DNA of 64,000 nucleotides from Shewanella algicola (GTDB lineage Bacteria > Pseudomonadota > Gammaproteobacteria > Enterobacterales > Shewanellaceae): assembly GCF_014648035.1 (NCBI RefSeq), contig NZ_BMQI01000007.1, forward strand, positions 51,645 through 115,644, read 5' to 3'. The translations under genes were made by a program, and so were the position numbers. The notes under the pieces were generated by a model. The model was given only the letters and a program-made list of their open reading frames with translations, had not been told where the DNA came from and made no database searches. Shown here piece after piece: positions 30,320 to 39,240 of this stretch (the first letter of the stretch is position 1; each line of letters starts with the position of its first letter).

Positions 30320-31513
30320 ATGAGTATCGAAATTAAGGTACCCGTATTACCAGAATCAGTTGCTGATGCAACGATTGCTACTTGGCATGTTAAACCTGGT
30401 GAAGCGGTCACTCGCGATCAAAACTTAGTTGATATCGAGACTGATAAAGTTGTTTTAGAAGTGGTTGCGCCAGAAGACGGTTCTATCTCTGAATTGTTAT
30501 TCCAAGAAGGCGACACGGTTTTAGGCGAACAAGTTATTGCTAACTTTGTTGCGGGTGTTGTGTCTGGTCAAGAAGTGACTAAAGCAGAAGCGCAAGCTCC
30601 TGCTGCAGCCAGCGAAGCGGCAAGTGATGAGTCAAGCGATGCATTAAGCCCATCGGTACGTCGTTTAATTGCGGAGCATAATCTTGATGCTGCCAATATT
30701 AAAGGAACTGGTGTTGGTGGACGCATTACTAAAGAAGACGTTGAAGCATTTGTTAAGTCTGCACCTGCTGCGAAAGCCACACCTGCTGCAGCACCGGTTG
30801 CGCCATTAGAAGGTCGCAGCGAAAAACGCGTTCCAATGACTCGCTTACGCAAAACCATTGCCACTCGCTTATTAGAAGCGAAAAACTCTACGGCGATGTT
30901 AACCACGTTTAACGAAGTAAACATGAAGCCAATTATGGATATCCGTAAGCAATATCAAGATATCTTTGAAAAGCGTCACGGTATCCGTTTAGGCTTTATG
31001 TCTTTCTACATTAAAGCGGTAACTGAAGCACTTAAGCGTTTCCCTGAAGTTAACGCATCAATCGATGGTGATGACATTGTTTATCACAACTATTTCGATA
31101 TCAGCATCGCAGTATCAACACCGCGTGGCCTCGTGACACCAGTATTACGCGATACCGATACCATGACATTAGCTGAAATCGAAAAAGCGGTACGTGAGTT
31201 AGCCATTAAAGGCCGTGACGGTAAATTATCTGTTGCAGATATGACTGGCGGTAACTTCACTGTCACTAACGGTGGTGTTTTTGGCTCGCTAATGTCTACC
31301 CCAATTTTGAACCTGCCACAAAGCGCAATCTTAGGCATGCATGCCATTAAAGATCGCCCAATGGCAGTCAATGGTCAGGTTGAAATCCTGCCTATGATGT
31401 ACCTAGCACTCTCTTATGACCATCGTATTGTTGATGGCCGTGAGTCAGTTGGCTTCTTAGTCGCAATTAAAGACTTCTTAGAAGATCCAACTCGTCTGCT
31501 ACTTGATCTATAA
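30320..31513 (+). CDS. sucB: 2-oxoglutarate dehydrogenase E2 (dihydrolipoyl succinyltransferase)
   Basis: Core of the oxoglutarate dehydrogenase complex, 397 residues. One lipoyl domain with the modified lysine at K43 in I-E-T-D-K-V-V, an E3-binding domain at about residues 109-144 ([13 protein letters not shown]), then the acyltransferase domain with catalytic S-Y-D-H-R-I-V-D-G (H368, D372). It follows sucA by 29 bp. The E3 gene lpd is absent from the window and must be shared with pyruvate dehydrogenase elsewhere. Confidence 0.97.
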   Translation: MSIEIKVPVLPESVADATIATWHVKPGEAVTRDQNLVDIETDKVVLEVVAPEDGSISELLFQEGDTVLGEQVIANFVAGVVSGQEVTKAEAQAPAAASEAASDESSDALSPSVRRLIAEHNLDAANIKGTGVGGRITKEDVEAFVKSAPAAKATPAAAPVAPLEGRSEKRVPMTRLRKTIATRLLEAKNSTAMLTTFNEVNMKPIMDIRKQYQDIFEKRHGIRLGFMSFYIKAVTEALKRFPEVNASIDGDDIVYHNYFDISIAVSTPRGLVTPVLRDTDTMTLAEIEKAVRELAIKGRDGKLSVADMTGGNFTVTNGGVFGSLMSTPILNLPQSAILGMHAIKDRPMAVNGQVEILPMMYLALSYDHRIVDGRESVGFLVAIKDFLEDPTRLLLDL

Positions 31514-31535
31514 GTTAGTAGATAAACCCTCGTCG

Positions 31536-31554
31536 CTGGCTCAGGTTGAGCCAG
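31536..31554 (+). other. Hairpin in the sucB-sucC gap
   Basis: 8-bp perfect GC-rich stem CTGGCTCA / TGAGCCAG with a 3-nt loop in the 75-nt gap. There is no T-tract, so an mRNA processing or stability role is likelier than termination. Confidence 0.6.
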
Positions 31555-31588
31555 TTGGATTTGATTAGAAGTATATGGATAGATCATC

Positions 31589-32755
31589 ATGAATTTGCAT
31601 GAGTATCAGGCAAAATCTTTATTTGCCGAATATGGTTTACCAGTCTCTGAAGGTTTTGCATGTGATACTGCTCAAGAAGCAGTAGAAGCAGCTGGCCACA
31701 TTGGCGGAGATTTGTGGGTTGTTAAGTGTCAAGTACACGCAGGCGGCCGCGGTAAAGCGGGTGGCGTTAAAGTGACTGGCAGTAAAGACGAAATCAGAGC
31801 ATTCGCTGAAAACTGGTTAGGTAAAAACTTAGTCACTTACCAGACTGACGCTAATGGTCAGCCAGTAGCTAAAATCCTAGTTGAAAGCTGTACTGACATC
31901 GCTAATGAATTGTACCTAGGTGCAGTCGTTGACCGTAGCACACGTCGCGTTGTGTTCATGGCATCAACTGAAGGTGGTGTTGAAATTGAAAAAGTGGCTG
32001 AAGAAACGCCAGAACTTATTCACACTGCAATCATCGATCCGTTAACAGGTCCACAAGCTTACCAAGCTCGCGATCTTGGCTTCAAGTTAGGTTTAAACCC
32101 AACTCAAATGAAGCAGTTCACTAAGATCTTCATGGGTCTTGCGAACATGTTTAACGATCACGATTTCGCATTATTAGAAATCAACCCTCTTGTTATCACC
32201 ACTGAAGGTAATCTTCACTGTTTAGATGGCAAGATTGGTATTGATGGTAACGCATTGTTCCGTCAACCAAAAATCAAAGCGATGCACGATCCATCTCAAG
32301 ATGACGCTCGTGAAGCTCACGCGGCTAAATTTGAATTAAACTATGTTGCTTTAGATGGCAACGTAGGTTGTATGGTTAACGGTGCTGGCCTAGCAATGGG
32401 CACAATGGACATCGTAAACCTACACGGCGGCAAGCCAGCTAACTTCTTAGATGTTGGCGGTGGAGCAACGAAAGAACGTGTTGCTGAAGCATTTAAGATC
32501 ATTCTTTCTGACAGCAATGTTAAAGCAGTATTGGTTAACATCTTCGGTGGTATCGTACGTTGCGATATGATTGCTGAAGGTATTATCGGTGCAGTGAAAG
32601 AAGTTGGCGTTAAAGTGCCGGTCGTTGTACGTCTTGAAGGTACTAACGCTGATTTAGGTCGTGAAGTATTGGCGAAATCTGGTCTTGATATCATCGCGGC
32701 AACCAGTCTAACTGACGCGGCTGAGCAAGTAGTTAAAGCTGCGGAGGGCAAATAA
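31589..32755 (+). CDS. sucC: Succinyl-CoA synthetase (ADP-forming) beta subunit
   Basis: 388 residues, ATP-grasp subunit that binds nucleotide and succinate. M-N-L-H-E-Y-Q-A-K at the start, [12 protein letters not shown], and the C-terminal [10 protein letters not shown] motif are typical. Its stop overlaps the sucD start by one base (TAATG). With SucD it makes ATP while converting succinyl-CoA to succinate. Confidence 0.97.
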   Translation: MNLHEYQAKSLFAEYGLPVSEGFACDTAQEAVEAAGHIGGDLWVVKCQVHAGGRGKAGGVKVTGSKDEIRAFAENWLGKNLVTYQTDANGQPVAKILVESCTDIANELYLGAVVDRSTRRVVFMASTEGGVEIEKVAEETPELIHTAIIDPLTGPQAYQARDLGFKLGLNPTQMKQFTKIFMGLANMFNDHDFALLEINPLVITTEGNLHCLDGKIGIDGNALFRQPKIKAMHDPSQDDAREAHAAKFELNYVALDGNVGCMVNGAGLAMGTMDIVNLHGGKPANFLDVGGGATKERVAEAFKIILSDSNVKAVLVNIFGGIVRCDMIAEGIIGAVKEVGVKVPVVVRLEGTNADLGREVLAKSGLDIIAATSLTDAAEQVVKAAEGK

Positions 32756-33627
32756 TGTCTGTTTTAATTAACAAAGATACCAAGGTAATCTGTCAAGGTT
32801 TCACTGGTGGTCAGGGTACTTTCCACTCTGAGCAGGCGATTGCTTATGGCACGCAAATGGTAGGTGGTGTTTCTCCTGGGAAAGGTGGTCAAACTCACCT
32901 AGGTCTTCCAGTGTTTAACACGGTTAAAGATGCGGTAGCGGCAACAGGCGCAACAGCCACTGTTATCTACGTACCTGCACCATTTTGTAAAGATGCAATC
33001 CTTGAAGCAATCGATGCAGGCCTTGAGCTCATCGTTTGTATTACTGAAGGCATCCCGACACTTGATATGCTACAAGTGAAAGTGAAGCTAGAAGAAACTG
33101 GCACTCGCATGATCGGTCCTAACTGCCCAGGTGTTATCACTCCTGGTGAATGTAAGATTGGTATTATGCCTGGTCACATTCACAAGCCTGGTAAAGTGGG
33201 TATTGTTTCACGCTCTGGTACTTTAACGTACGAAGCGGTTAAGCAAACAACTGATGAAGGTTTCGGCCAATCTACTTGTGTAGGTATCGGTGGCGACCCA
33301 ATTCCTGGTACTAACTTCATCGACGTATTGGAAATGTTCCAAAACGATCCACAGACTGAAGCGATTGTTATGATCGGTGAAATCGGTGGTAACGCTGAAG
33401 AAGAAGCGGCTGCTTATATCAAAGCAAACGTAACTAAGCCTGTTGTATCTTACATTGCTGGTGTAACTGCACCAGAAGGTAAGCGTATGGGCCATGCTGG
33501 CGCAATTATCGCTGGTGGTAAAGGTACTGCTGAAGATAAGTTTGCGGCTTTAGAAGCTGCAGGCGTAACCACTGTTCGCTCTTTAGCTGACATTGGTAAA
33601 GCATTGCGTACTAAAACTGGCTGGTAA
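32755..33627 (+). CDS. sucD: Succinyl-CoA synthetase alpha subunit
   Basis: 290 residues with the CoA-binding Rossmann domain (G-F-T-G-G-Q-G-T) and the phosphohistidine in [10 protein letters not shown] near residue 246. Last gene of the sdhCDAB-sucABCD block, followed by a strong terminator. Confidence 0.97.
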   Translation: MSVLINKDTKVICQGFTGGQGTFHSEQAIAYGTQMVGGVSPGKGGQTHLGLPVFNTVKDAVAATGATATVIYVPAPFCKDAILEAIDAGLELIVCITEGIPTLDMLQVKVKLEETGTRMIGPNCPGVITPGECKIGIMPGHIHKPGKVGIVSRSGTLTYEAVKQTTDEGFGQSTCVGIGGDPIPGTNFIDVLEMFQNDPQTEAIVMIGEIGGNAEEEAAAYIKANVTKPVVSYIAGVTAPEGKRMGHAGAIIAGGKGTAEDKFAALEAAGVTTVRSLADIGKALRTKTGW

Positions 33628-33646
33628 TTTTATTACCTAGCTTAAT

Positions 33647-33670
33647 AAAAGGCGCTTCGGCGCCTTTTTT
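33647..33670 (+). terminator. Terminator after sucD
   Basis: 9-bp stem AAAAGGCGC / GCGCCTTTT closed by a stable TTCG tetraloop and followed by T residues. Confidence 0.92.
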
Positions 33671-33696
33671 ATTGCCTGTTTAGATGGATTTAATTG

Positions 33697-34623
33697 ATGG
33701 CCATTGTGAATATTATTCTTCCGATTATGTTTATAGTTGCACTTGGCTATGGGCTTACTCGTGCTGGATTTTTTAATAAAGAGCATATTGCTGGGCTGAG
33801 CAAATTTACCTTTTATGTCAGTATCCCTGCATTTTTATTTACCAATATGTTGGCGGCGCCATTTTCCCAAAGTATCGACCCATCATCGTTACTCGCTTTT
33901 TATTTACCCGTGTTATTTGTGTTTGCTGTTGGATATCAAATTAATCGATATTTTGGCGCGAAAACGCAACAGCGAAGCGACGCCTGTGCCGTTTTTGCGT
34001 TGGGGTGCAGTTATTCCAACACTGTGATTGTAGGCTTACCTGTGATTACGGCTGCATTAGGTAAAGCAATGATTGGTTCGATATTCATGATCATTACTTT
34101 TCACAGTGCGTTTTTATTTGCGTTAACCTTTATATTGGCCGCACGTTCGCAGCAACATGGTTTTTCATGGCGTAATTTTACCAGCTCAATGGTGTTAAAT
34201 CCGGTGGTATTAAGTATCAGTCTTGGGATTATCGCTAATGGTTTAAATATTGAATTAGGCGAGCAACTTGATGAAGGCCTAGCATTATTAGCCAAGCCTG
34301 CGCTAGCCTGTGCTTTATTTGTGTTGGGGGCTAACCTTAGTTTTTATCGGGTAGGCGATAATTGGCGCTTTGCTTTGCTAGCAAGTTGCTTAAAAATACT
34401 GTTATTGCCAGCTTTGGTTTATGTGATGGCAAATTGGGTGTTTGAGTTTTCTAAACAAAATACCATCATGTTAGTTTTGTTAAGTGCATCACCGTTAGGC
34501 GTAAATGCTTACCTTATCGCCACCGAAATTAAGCAATATCAATCAACCTTAGGGAGCACTGTGGTGTTATCGACTTTATTATCTGTATTGAGTTATAGCT
34601 TATGGTTGATGTGGTTGGTATAG
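33697..34623 (+). CDS. AEC-family (auxin efflux carrier-like) transporter
   Basis: 308-residue membrane protein with about ten helices in two five-helix halves, typical of AEC/BASS-fold carriers. Motifs include N-x-x-P-x-x-F at the start of the first half (I-L-P-I-M-F), S-Y-S-N-T-V-I-V-G-L-P-V near residue 108 and S-A-S-P-L-G-V-N-A-Y near residue 270. Bacterial relatives such as MdcF export or import organic acids or are uncharacterised. Start ATG 33697, with a TTG one codon earlier also possible. It is not linked to a metabolic operon. Confidence 0.85.
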   Translation: MAIVNIILPIMFIVALGYGLTRAGFFNKEHIAGLSKFTFYVSIPAFLFTNMLAAPFSQSIDPSSLLAFYLPVLFVFAVGYQINRYFGAKTQQRSDACAVFALGCSYSNTVIVGLPVITAALGKAMIGSIFMIITFHSAFLFALTFILAARSQQHGFSWRNFTSSMVLNPVVLSISLGIIANGLNIELGEQLDEGLALLAKPALACALFVLGANLSFYRVGDNWRFALLASCLKILLLPALVYVMANWVFEFSKQNTIMLVLLSASPLGVNAYLIATEIKQYQSTLGSTVVLSTLLSVLSYSLWLMWLV

Positions 34624-34640
34624 CAGAAATGATAGACAAT

Positions 34641-34670
34641 AAAAAACCAGCAACATTGCTGGTTTTTTGC
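34641..34670. terminator. Bidirectional terminator between AEC gene and fur
   Basis: Long perfect stem, AAAAAACCAGCAA paired with its complement around a CA loop, giving T-tracts on both strands for these convergent genes. Confidence 0.9.
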
Positions 34671-34682
34671 ATAACACACTGA

Positions 34683-35114
34683 CTATTCGTCAGCGTGATC
34701 GCAAGTGTCGTTGGTGCAGTGACCATAAAGATACAAACTGTGGTGAGTCAATTTTATATTATGACGCATAGCGATTTCGTCTTGACGACGTTCAATCACT
34801 TCATCAGAAAACTCAATCACTTTATCACAGGTTAAACACACCAAATGGTCATGGTGTTGTTGTGTCGACATTTCAAATACGGCTTTGCCACTTTCAAAAT
34901 GATGACGATTGAGGATCCCTGCATCGTCAAATTGGTTTAATACGCGATATACCGTTGCTAAGCCAATTTCTTCGCCGACTTCGAGTAACTTTTTATACAA
35001 GTCTTCGGCACTGATATGCTGATTCTCAGGCTCTTGCATCAGTTCTAGGATTTTAACTCGCGGCAGGGTTATTTTTAATCCGGCTTTTTTTAGCGCTTGA
35101 TTTCCATCTGTCAT
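34683..35114 (-). CDS. fur: Ferric uptake regulator Fur
   Basis: Iron-responsive repressor of 143 residues. N-terminal winged helix (L-K-I-T-L-P-R-V-K-I-L), D-L-Y-K-K-L and the H-H-D-H metal motif at 87-90 are present, as are cysteines C93, C96, C133 and C138 for the structural zinc. The ATG at 35114 with AAGAGA upstream fits the family N-terminus. An open frame extends 58 codons further upstream but has no homologous look. The likely client in this window is the siderophore-interacting protein gene, though no Fur box was clear there. Confidence 0.95.
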   Translation of the reverse strand: MTDGNQALKKAGLKITLPRVKILELMQEPENQHISAEDLYKKLLEVGEEIGLATVYRVLNQFDDAGILNRHHFESGKAVFEMSTQQHHDHLVCLTCDKVIEFSDEVIERRQDEIAMRHNIKLTHHSLYLYGHCTNDTCDHADE

Positions 35115-35153
35115 TGCTAATCTCTTGATTGCAGAACCCATCGGTTCATCGGT

Positions 35154-35172
35154 GGATAATCTAATCATTATA
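35154..35172. promoter_or_regulatory. Weak Fur-box-like site upstream of fur
   Basis: GGATAATC-TAATCATTATA has one good half (TAATCATTAT) of the 19-bp Fur consensus, but only about 11 of 19 positions match in one register. Fur often autoregulates, which makes the position plausible, 40 bp upstream of the fur start. Confidence 0.3.
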
Positions 35173-35471
35173 TGTCTTGAATATAAAAACATAAACCTCT
35201 TAACGCGCTTAATCAACCTATATGAAGAATATTTAGTAAAACACGTACTTAAGTTGATAGTATTTGCGTGATATCGCTTTAATATCATCAGTAAGCTTAC
35301 TAATACTAAGGGATTATTGCACCTATTAAATGTAAGGTTATGATGAGACTATGTGATTTGTAGAAGAAAAAACTTTGCTAATTCGTAGTAGAGTTTAATG
35401 ATAATGCCCCAGAAAGTGTTAATGTTAAATTAAAGTAATATGTAAATGATAACAACAATAAAGGACGTAAC

Positions 35472-36203
35472 ATGTACCGGCAAATTGTGGTACTGACCGG
35501 CGCGGGGATTTCAGCTGAGTCAGGTATTAAAACATTTCGTGATCAACATGGCTTATGGGAGGAACATCATATAGAAGATGTTGCTACTCCAGAGGGGTAT
35601 GCTCGTGATGTCGAGTTGGTTGAGCGTTTTTATAATTCACGTTGGCAGCAACTCCATAGCGGTGAAGTGTTACCTAATAAGGCCCATGAAGCATTAGCCA
35701 AGCTGGAGGATGAGTTTGATGGCGAATTACTCGTCATTACCCAAAATGTTGACGACTTACATGAGCGGGCCGGGTCTCGTCGGTTATTGCATATGCATGG
35801 CGAATTATCTAAAGGCCGTTGCCCACAGTCATTACAAACGTTTGCATTACGTGAACCTTTTGGCGTAGATAATTGCTGCACTTGTTGCATCCCGGGTAAA
35901 CGTTTACGACCACACATTGTATGGTTTGGCGAAATGCCTTTTGGTATGGATAGAATTCATGATGCATTAGATCATTGTGATTTATTTATTGCCATTGGCA
36001 CATCGGGAACCGTGTATCCCGCAGCCGGCTTTGTCGATTCAGCAAATCATCACGGTGCACAAACAGTTGAAGTTAATTTATTGGCAGCAGACAGGCACAG
36101 CCAATTTCAATATCACTTAACCGGTAAAGCGGGGGAGATTGTGCCAAAGTTAGTGGACAAAATTCTTGCAGGTGAGGTGATTGGCAGTGACTCAGGAGAG
36201 TGA
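35472..36203 (+). CDS. cobB: Sirtuin NAD-dependent protein deacylase CobB
   Basis: 243 residues, Sir2 family class III (SIRT5-like). It has the G-A-G-I-S-A-E-S-G-I NAD motif, T-Q-N-V-D-D-L-H, the catalytic histidine in H-M-H-G-E-L, and four structural zinc cysteines in R-C-P-Q and N-C-C-T-C-C. The F-Y-N-S-R motif keeps the tyrosine and arginine that in SIRT5-like enzymes recognise succinyl and malonyl lysine, so desuccinylation is expected as well as deacetylation. RBS AAGGACG. It overlaps the next gene by 17 bases. Confidence 0.93.
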   Translation: MYRQIVVLTGAGISAESGIKTFRDQHGLWEEHHIEDVATPEGYARDVELVERFYNSRWQQLHSGEVLPNKAHEALAKLEDEFDGELLVITQNVDDLHERAGSRRLLHMHGELSKGRCPQSLQTFALREPFGVDNCCTCCIPGKRLRPHIVWFGEMPFGMDRIHDALDHCDLFIAIGTSGTVYPAAGFVDSANHHGAQTVEVNLLAADRHSQFQYHLTGKAGEIVPKLVDKILAGEVIGSDSGE

Positions 36204-36675
36204 AATCTTAAGCTCAAAAGGGACTCATGCTAAGGTTGCAATTATTATGCGTGGTTTACCAGGGAGCGGTAAGTCATATTGGGTTGAACATTATATTGGT
36301 TCATTAGGCATTGAACAGTCTATGCATATTCGCCAGTACGGTTACTTTTCAACTGATAATTATTTTTATGTCGATGGTGAGTATCACTTTAATCCACAAA
36401 AGTTAGCCCAGTATCATCAAGCTAATTTAACCGCCTTTATTGAAGCATTAACACGCCAAGAACCTGTGGTGATTTGTGATAATACCAATGTGGCTTTATG
36501 GGAGTTTATGGCTTATGAAGCCGCGGCAAAAGCGCTAGGGTATCAGGTGCGTGTCGTGTTAGTGGGCCAACCTAAAGATGCTGAGCATCAACAATTATGC
36601 GCTGAGCGTAATCGTCATCATGTTCCGTTAGGTCATATTCAAAAAATGGGTCATCTGTTTGAAATAAATGAGTGA
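36187..36675 (+). CDS. Small P-loop kinase-like ATP-binding protein (AAA_33 type)
   Basis: 162 residues with Walker A G-L-P-G-S-G-K-S near residue 24 and a second motif V-V-I-C-D-N-T-N-V that fits the Walker B/DNTN pattern of polynucleotide-kinase-like P-loop proteins. The start is GTG at 36187, with GAGGTGA at 36173-36179 as ribosome binding site. An upstream TTG at 36181 is less likely. Overlap with cobB implies translational coupling. The substrate is unknown: nucleic acid ends, a nucleoside, or a small molecule. Confidence 0.8.
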   Translation: MTQESEILSSKGTHAKVAIIMRGLPGSGKSYWVEHYIGSLGIEQSMHIRQYGYFSTDNYFYVDGEYHFNPQKLAQYHQANLTAFIEALTRQEPVVICDNTNVALWEFMAYEAAAKALGYQVRVVLVGQPKDAEHQQLCAERNRHHVPLGHIQKMGHLFEINE

Positions 36676-36686
36676 ACAAAACAATG

Positions 36687-36713
36687 AAAAAAGGCGCTAA
36701 AAGCGCCTTTTTT
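36687..36713. terminator. Bidirectional terminator after cobB operon and cpdB
   Basis: 12-bp perfect stem AAAAAAGGCGCT with a three-nucleotide AAA loop and its complement, between convergent genes. Confidence 0.92.
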
Positions 36714-36730
36714 ATGCCATTTTCAATGTA

Positions 36731-38827
36731 TTATTGCGGCGTAACCGGGGTAGTAAGGTCAATGCTATAAATAGCAAAACCTGATACTACGTCATCAGTT
36801 GTGGGTAACTTCACCATTTTACGTTGTTGATTTTCTTCAACAAACTTATCAGCTAGTTCGCTATCTTGCGTTTCAAAACGAATGTCTAATGCAACGGTTG
36901 CATTGTCGATAGTTTTAAAGTCCCAGTTGTAATCAGCAGATGGGTCAACCATTGCATCATATCCGCCAGTCGCATTAGGTTGTGATTGATCAGTGATATA
37001 AGCAGATAACGCATCACGGTTGGTATCTGGTAGTTCAAGCACTACGTGATCAGAACCGGTACCAGCAAATGAGCCACCAAACGCGCGGTAGTTATTTGAA
37101 GCCACAACAAATGACATTGCAGCTAATTCGTCACCAGTGATCACATTACCTTCATCATCAGTGTAAGCTAAATCAACAATACGATTAGCATCAGCATTAA
37201 CCACTTCACAGCTTCGGTCAAACTTGCTTGGTTGAGTCACGTCAATTTTATACGTTAAGCCATCGATAACATCAAAGTTATACGTTGGGTGACCAGCACG
37301 GTTAATTAAGTTTTGTGGAGTACTGACAGTTGGGTCAATTTGGTTAAATTGGTTGGCTGAACATTCTAGCCAATCTTTTAACTCTGCACCGGTCGCTTTT
37401 ACTGCAACCATAGTATTTGGGTAAAGGTATAAATCAGCAGCGTTTTTGTACGATAAGTCACCAGCAGGCACTTGCACATATTGACTTGCATCACCTTCAG
37501 CATAACGACCACCGGCTTTAAATGGCGCAGAAGCAGACAGAATCGGTAAGTCTTTTAAATCATCGGTGATTAAGGCTTCAACGCGGGCGATTTGTGCATT
37601 TGATACAATTTGAACCGTAGGATCATCTTGTACTAATGTTAAAAAGCTATACATGTCAGCAGCTGCAACACCAATGGGTTGGCTTACATATTCAATTGTA
37701 CCGTTATGTTCTACTTCAATTGCATCACGTAAACTGTCTTCACCATCAACTAAAGCCACTTTATTGGTGTTGTCGTAAATTGGACGTGCAATTGCAGTTG
37801 ATTCTTCATGAATGACGGTCCATTTGTCTTCAACTTGGCGTAATACTAAATCAACGACACCAAGGTTATCACCCCAACGACCAGGCATAACAGCTGGCAC
37901 GCCGTTTAATAGGCCTTTGTCTACGTCAGTGTTTGGTAAGTCACTGTAAGTTGCAGATGGGAATACCGAGTGGCTGTGACCGAAGAAGATTGCATCAATG
38001 CCATCAACATTGGTTAACGCGTAAGTCGCGTTTTCTGCCCATGGATCTCCAGGATTTTCACTTGAACCAATACCAGAATGCGGAATGGCTAAGATAATAT
38101 CAGCGCCTTCTGCTTTCATTTGCGGTACAAATTTATTCGCTGCTTGAACAATGCCTAATACTTCGACCTTTCCTTCTAAATTAGCTTTATCCCATTGAAG
38201 GATTTGAGGTGGTACGAAACCGATATAACCGATTTTAATAGTGTGTTCGTTACCATCAACGTCAGTGACGACTTTATCTTTAATGATATATGGGGTGAAC
38301 ATGTTTTCATTAAATAACACATCATCCCAACAGCCGTCTTTGTCAGCACAAATTACGTTAGCATTAATATAAGGGAAGTTAGCACCGTCTAATGATTGCT
38401 CTAAAAATGATAAACCGTAATTAAATTCGTGGTTACCAATATTACCCACTTCATAGTCAAGCGTGTTCATTGCTTTGTAAACTGGATGAGTATCGGTAAG
38501 TAAATCGTTTTCAGTTTTGAATTTATTTGCAATATAGTCACCCATCGGACTACCTTGTAATAAATCACCGTTATCGACTAATACTGAGTTTGTGACTTCA
38601 GCACGAGCAGCATTGATTAGGCTGGCTGTGCGCACAAGGCCAATGGTTTTATCTTCACTACCTGAATAATAGTTATAATCCATCATATTAGTATGAAGAT
38701 CAGTAGTTTCCATGACGCGTAAATTAATATCTGCGCTAACAACACTTTTGTTATCGTTGTCAGAGTCACAAGCTGTCATGCCCATGGCGCCAGCAATAAC
38801 AACGGCTAGTAGTTTTTTATTTAACAT
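36731..38827 (-). CDS. cpdB: 2',3'-cyclic-nucleotide 2'-phosphodiesterase/3'-nucleotidase, lipoprotein
   Basis: 698 residues. The signal ends in lipobox M-T-A-C with C20. The calcineurin-like phosphoesterase part has T-T-D-L-H-T-N-M, G-N-H-E-F-N-Y-G and G-H-S-H-S. The C-terminal 5'-nucleotidase domain has G-G-R-Y-A-E-G-D and S-N-N-Y-R-A-F-G-G. CpdB degrades cyclic 2',3'-nucleotides and 3'-nucleotides to nucleosides and phosphate in the periplasm. A lipid anchor is unusual for the E. coli enzyme. Start 38827 is preceded by AGAGAG. A 23-codon upstream extension is unlikely. Confidence 0.9.
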   Translation of the reverse strand: MLNKKLLAVVIAGAMGMTACDSDNDNKSVVSADINLRVMETTDLHTNMMDYNYYSGSEDKTIGLVRTASLINAARAEVTNSVLVDNGDLLQGSPMGDYIANKFKTENDLLTDTHPVYKAMNTLDYEVGNIGNHEFNYGLSFLEQSLDGANFPYINANVICADKDGCWDDVLFNENMFTPYIIKDKVVTDVDGNEHTIKIGYIGFVPPQILQWDKANLEGKVEVLGIVQAANKFVPQMKAEGADIILAIPHSGIGSSENPGDPWAENATYALTNVDGIDAIFFGHSHSVFPSATYSDLPNTDVDKGLLNGVPAVMPGRWGDNLGVVDLVLRQVEDKWTVIHEESTAIARPIYDNTNKVALVDGEDSLRDAIEVEHNGTIEYVSQPIGVAAADMYSFLTLVQDDPTVQIVSNAQIARVEALITDDLKDLPILSASAPFKAGGRYAEGDASQYVQVPAGDLSYKNAADLYLYPNTMVAVKATGAELKDWLECSANQFNQIDPTVSTPQNLINRAGHPTYNFDVIDGLTYKIDVTQPSKFDRSCEVVNADANRIVDLAYTDDEGNVITGDELAAMSFVVASNNYRAFGGSFAGTGSDHVVLELPDTNRDALSAYITDQSQPNATGGYDAMVDPSADYNWDFKTIDNATVALDIRFETQDSELADKFVEENQQRKMVKLPTTDDVVSGFAIYSIDLTTPVTPQ

Positions 38828-39240
38828 ATTTGTCTCTCTGTTTTTTTGACCCCGAGGCGTACTTTTTTGTTTTTGCCTCATACGTAGTGTTAACATTTGT
38901 TATCAATATTGATGACAAAGTGAAAACACTGAGCAAGTATAAACATGATAAGTGAATAAATTGTAATGGAGCGCCAATTTAATTTAAAAAAAAGGTGCGT
39001 TTGCTCAATTATTCTTCGTTATTGGAGGGTTTGATGTGTTGTAACGTATCAGGATGTGAGTGTGAGATAAATACGTTAAAGATCATGTTAAATATTCATA
39101 TTTAACCATGAATGAGATTAATAATTGAGAAGGGAAGTGGTTAATAAATGTATTTGAATATATATTCATATCGTGTGTTGTTATATTCGCAATGACCTTT
39201 CGGTCATTGCGAATATAATAAAGCTTAAGCTAATTAACGT
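38828..39240. other. 413-bp gap between cpdB and dcp
   Basis: No gene is visible in this AT-rich stretch. It holds the cpdB promoter region, a 22-bp near-perfect palindrome at 38897-38918 (TTGTTATCAATATTGATGACAA with one mismatched pair) and a long hairpin at 39181-39218 after dcp. The palindrome lies 70 bp upstream of the cpdB start and could be an operator. Confidence 0.5.
39181..39218 (-). terminator. Long hairpin after dcp
   Basis: 17-bp perfect stem TTATATTCGCAATGACC with its complement and a loop that reads GAAA on the minus strand. It starts 22 bp after the dcp stop. No U-tract follows on the minus strand, so it may protect the 3' end of the mRNA or act as a weak terminator. Confidence 0.55.

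Noticed and set aside
32341..32751. Long antisense open frame of 136 codons inside sucC
   Set aside because: It lies wholly against the strongly coding sucC frame, which has all expected motifs, and its product is a low-complexity T/S/P-rich shadow.
34683..35288. Fur with a 58-residue N-terminal extension
   Set aside because: The family begins at the methionine at 35114 and this ATG has a ribosome binding site. The extension overlaps the promoter and the Fur-like box.
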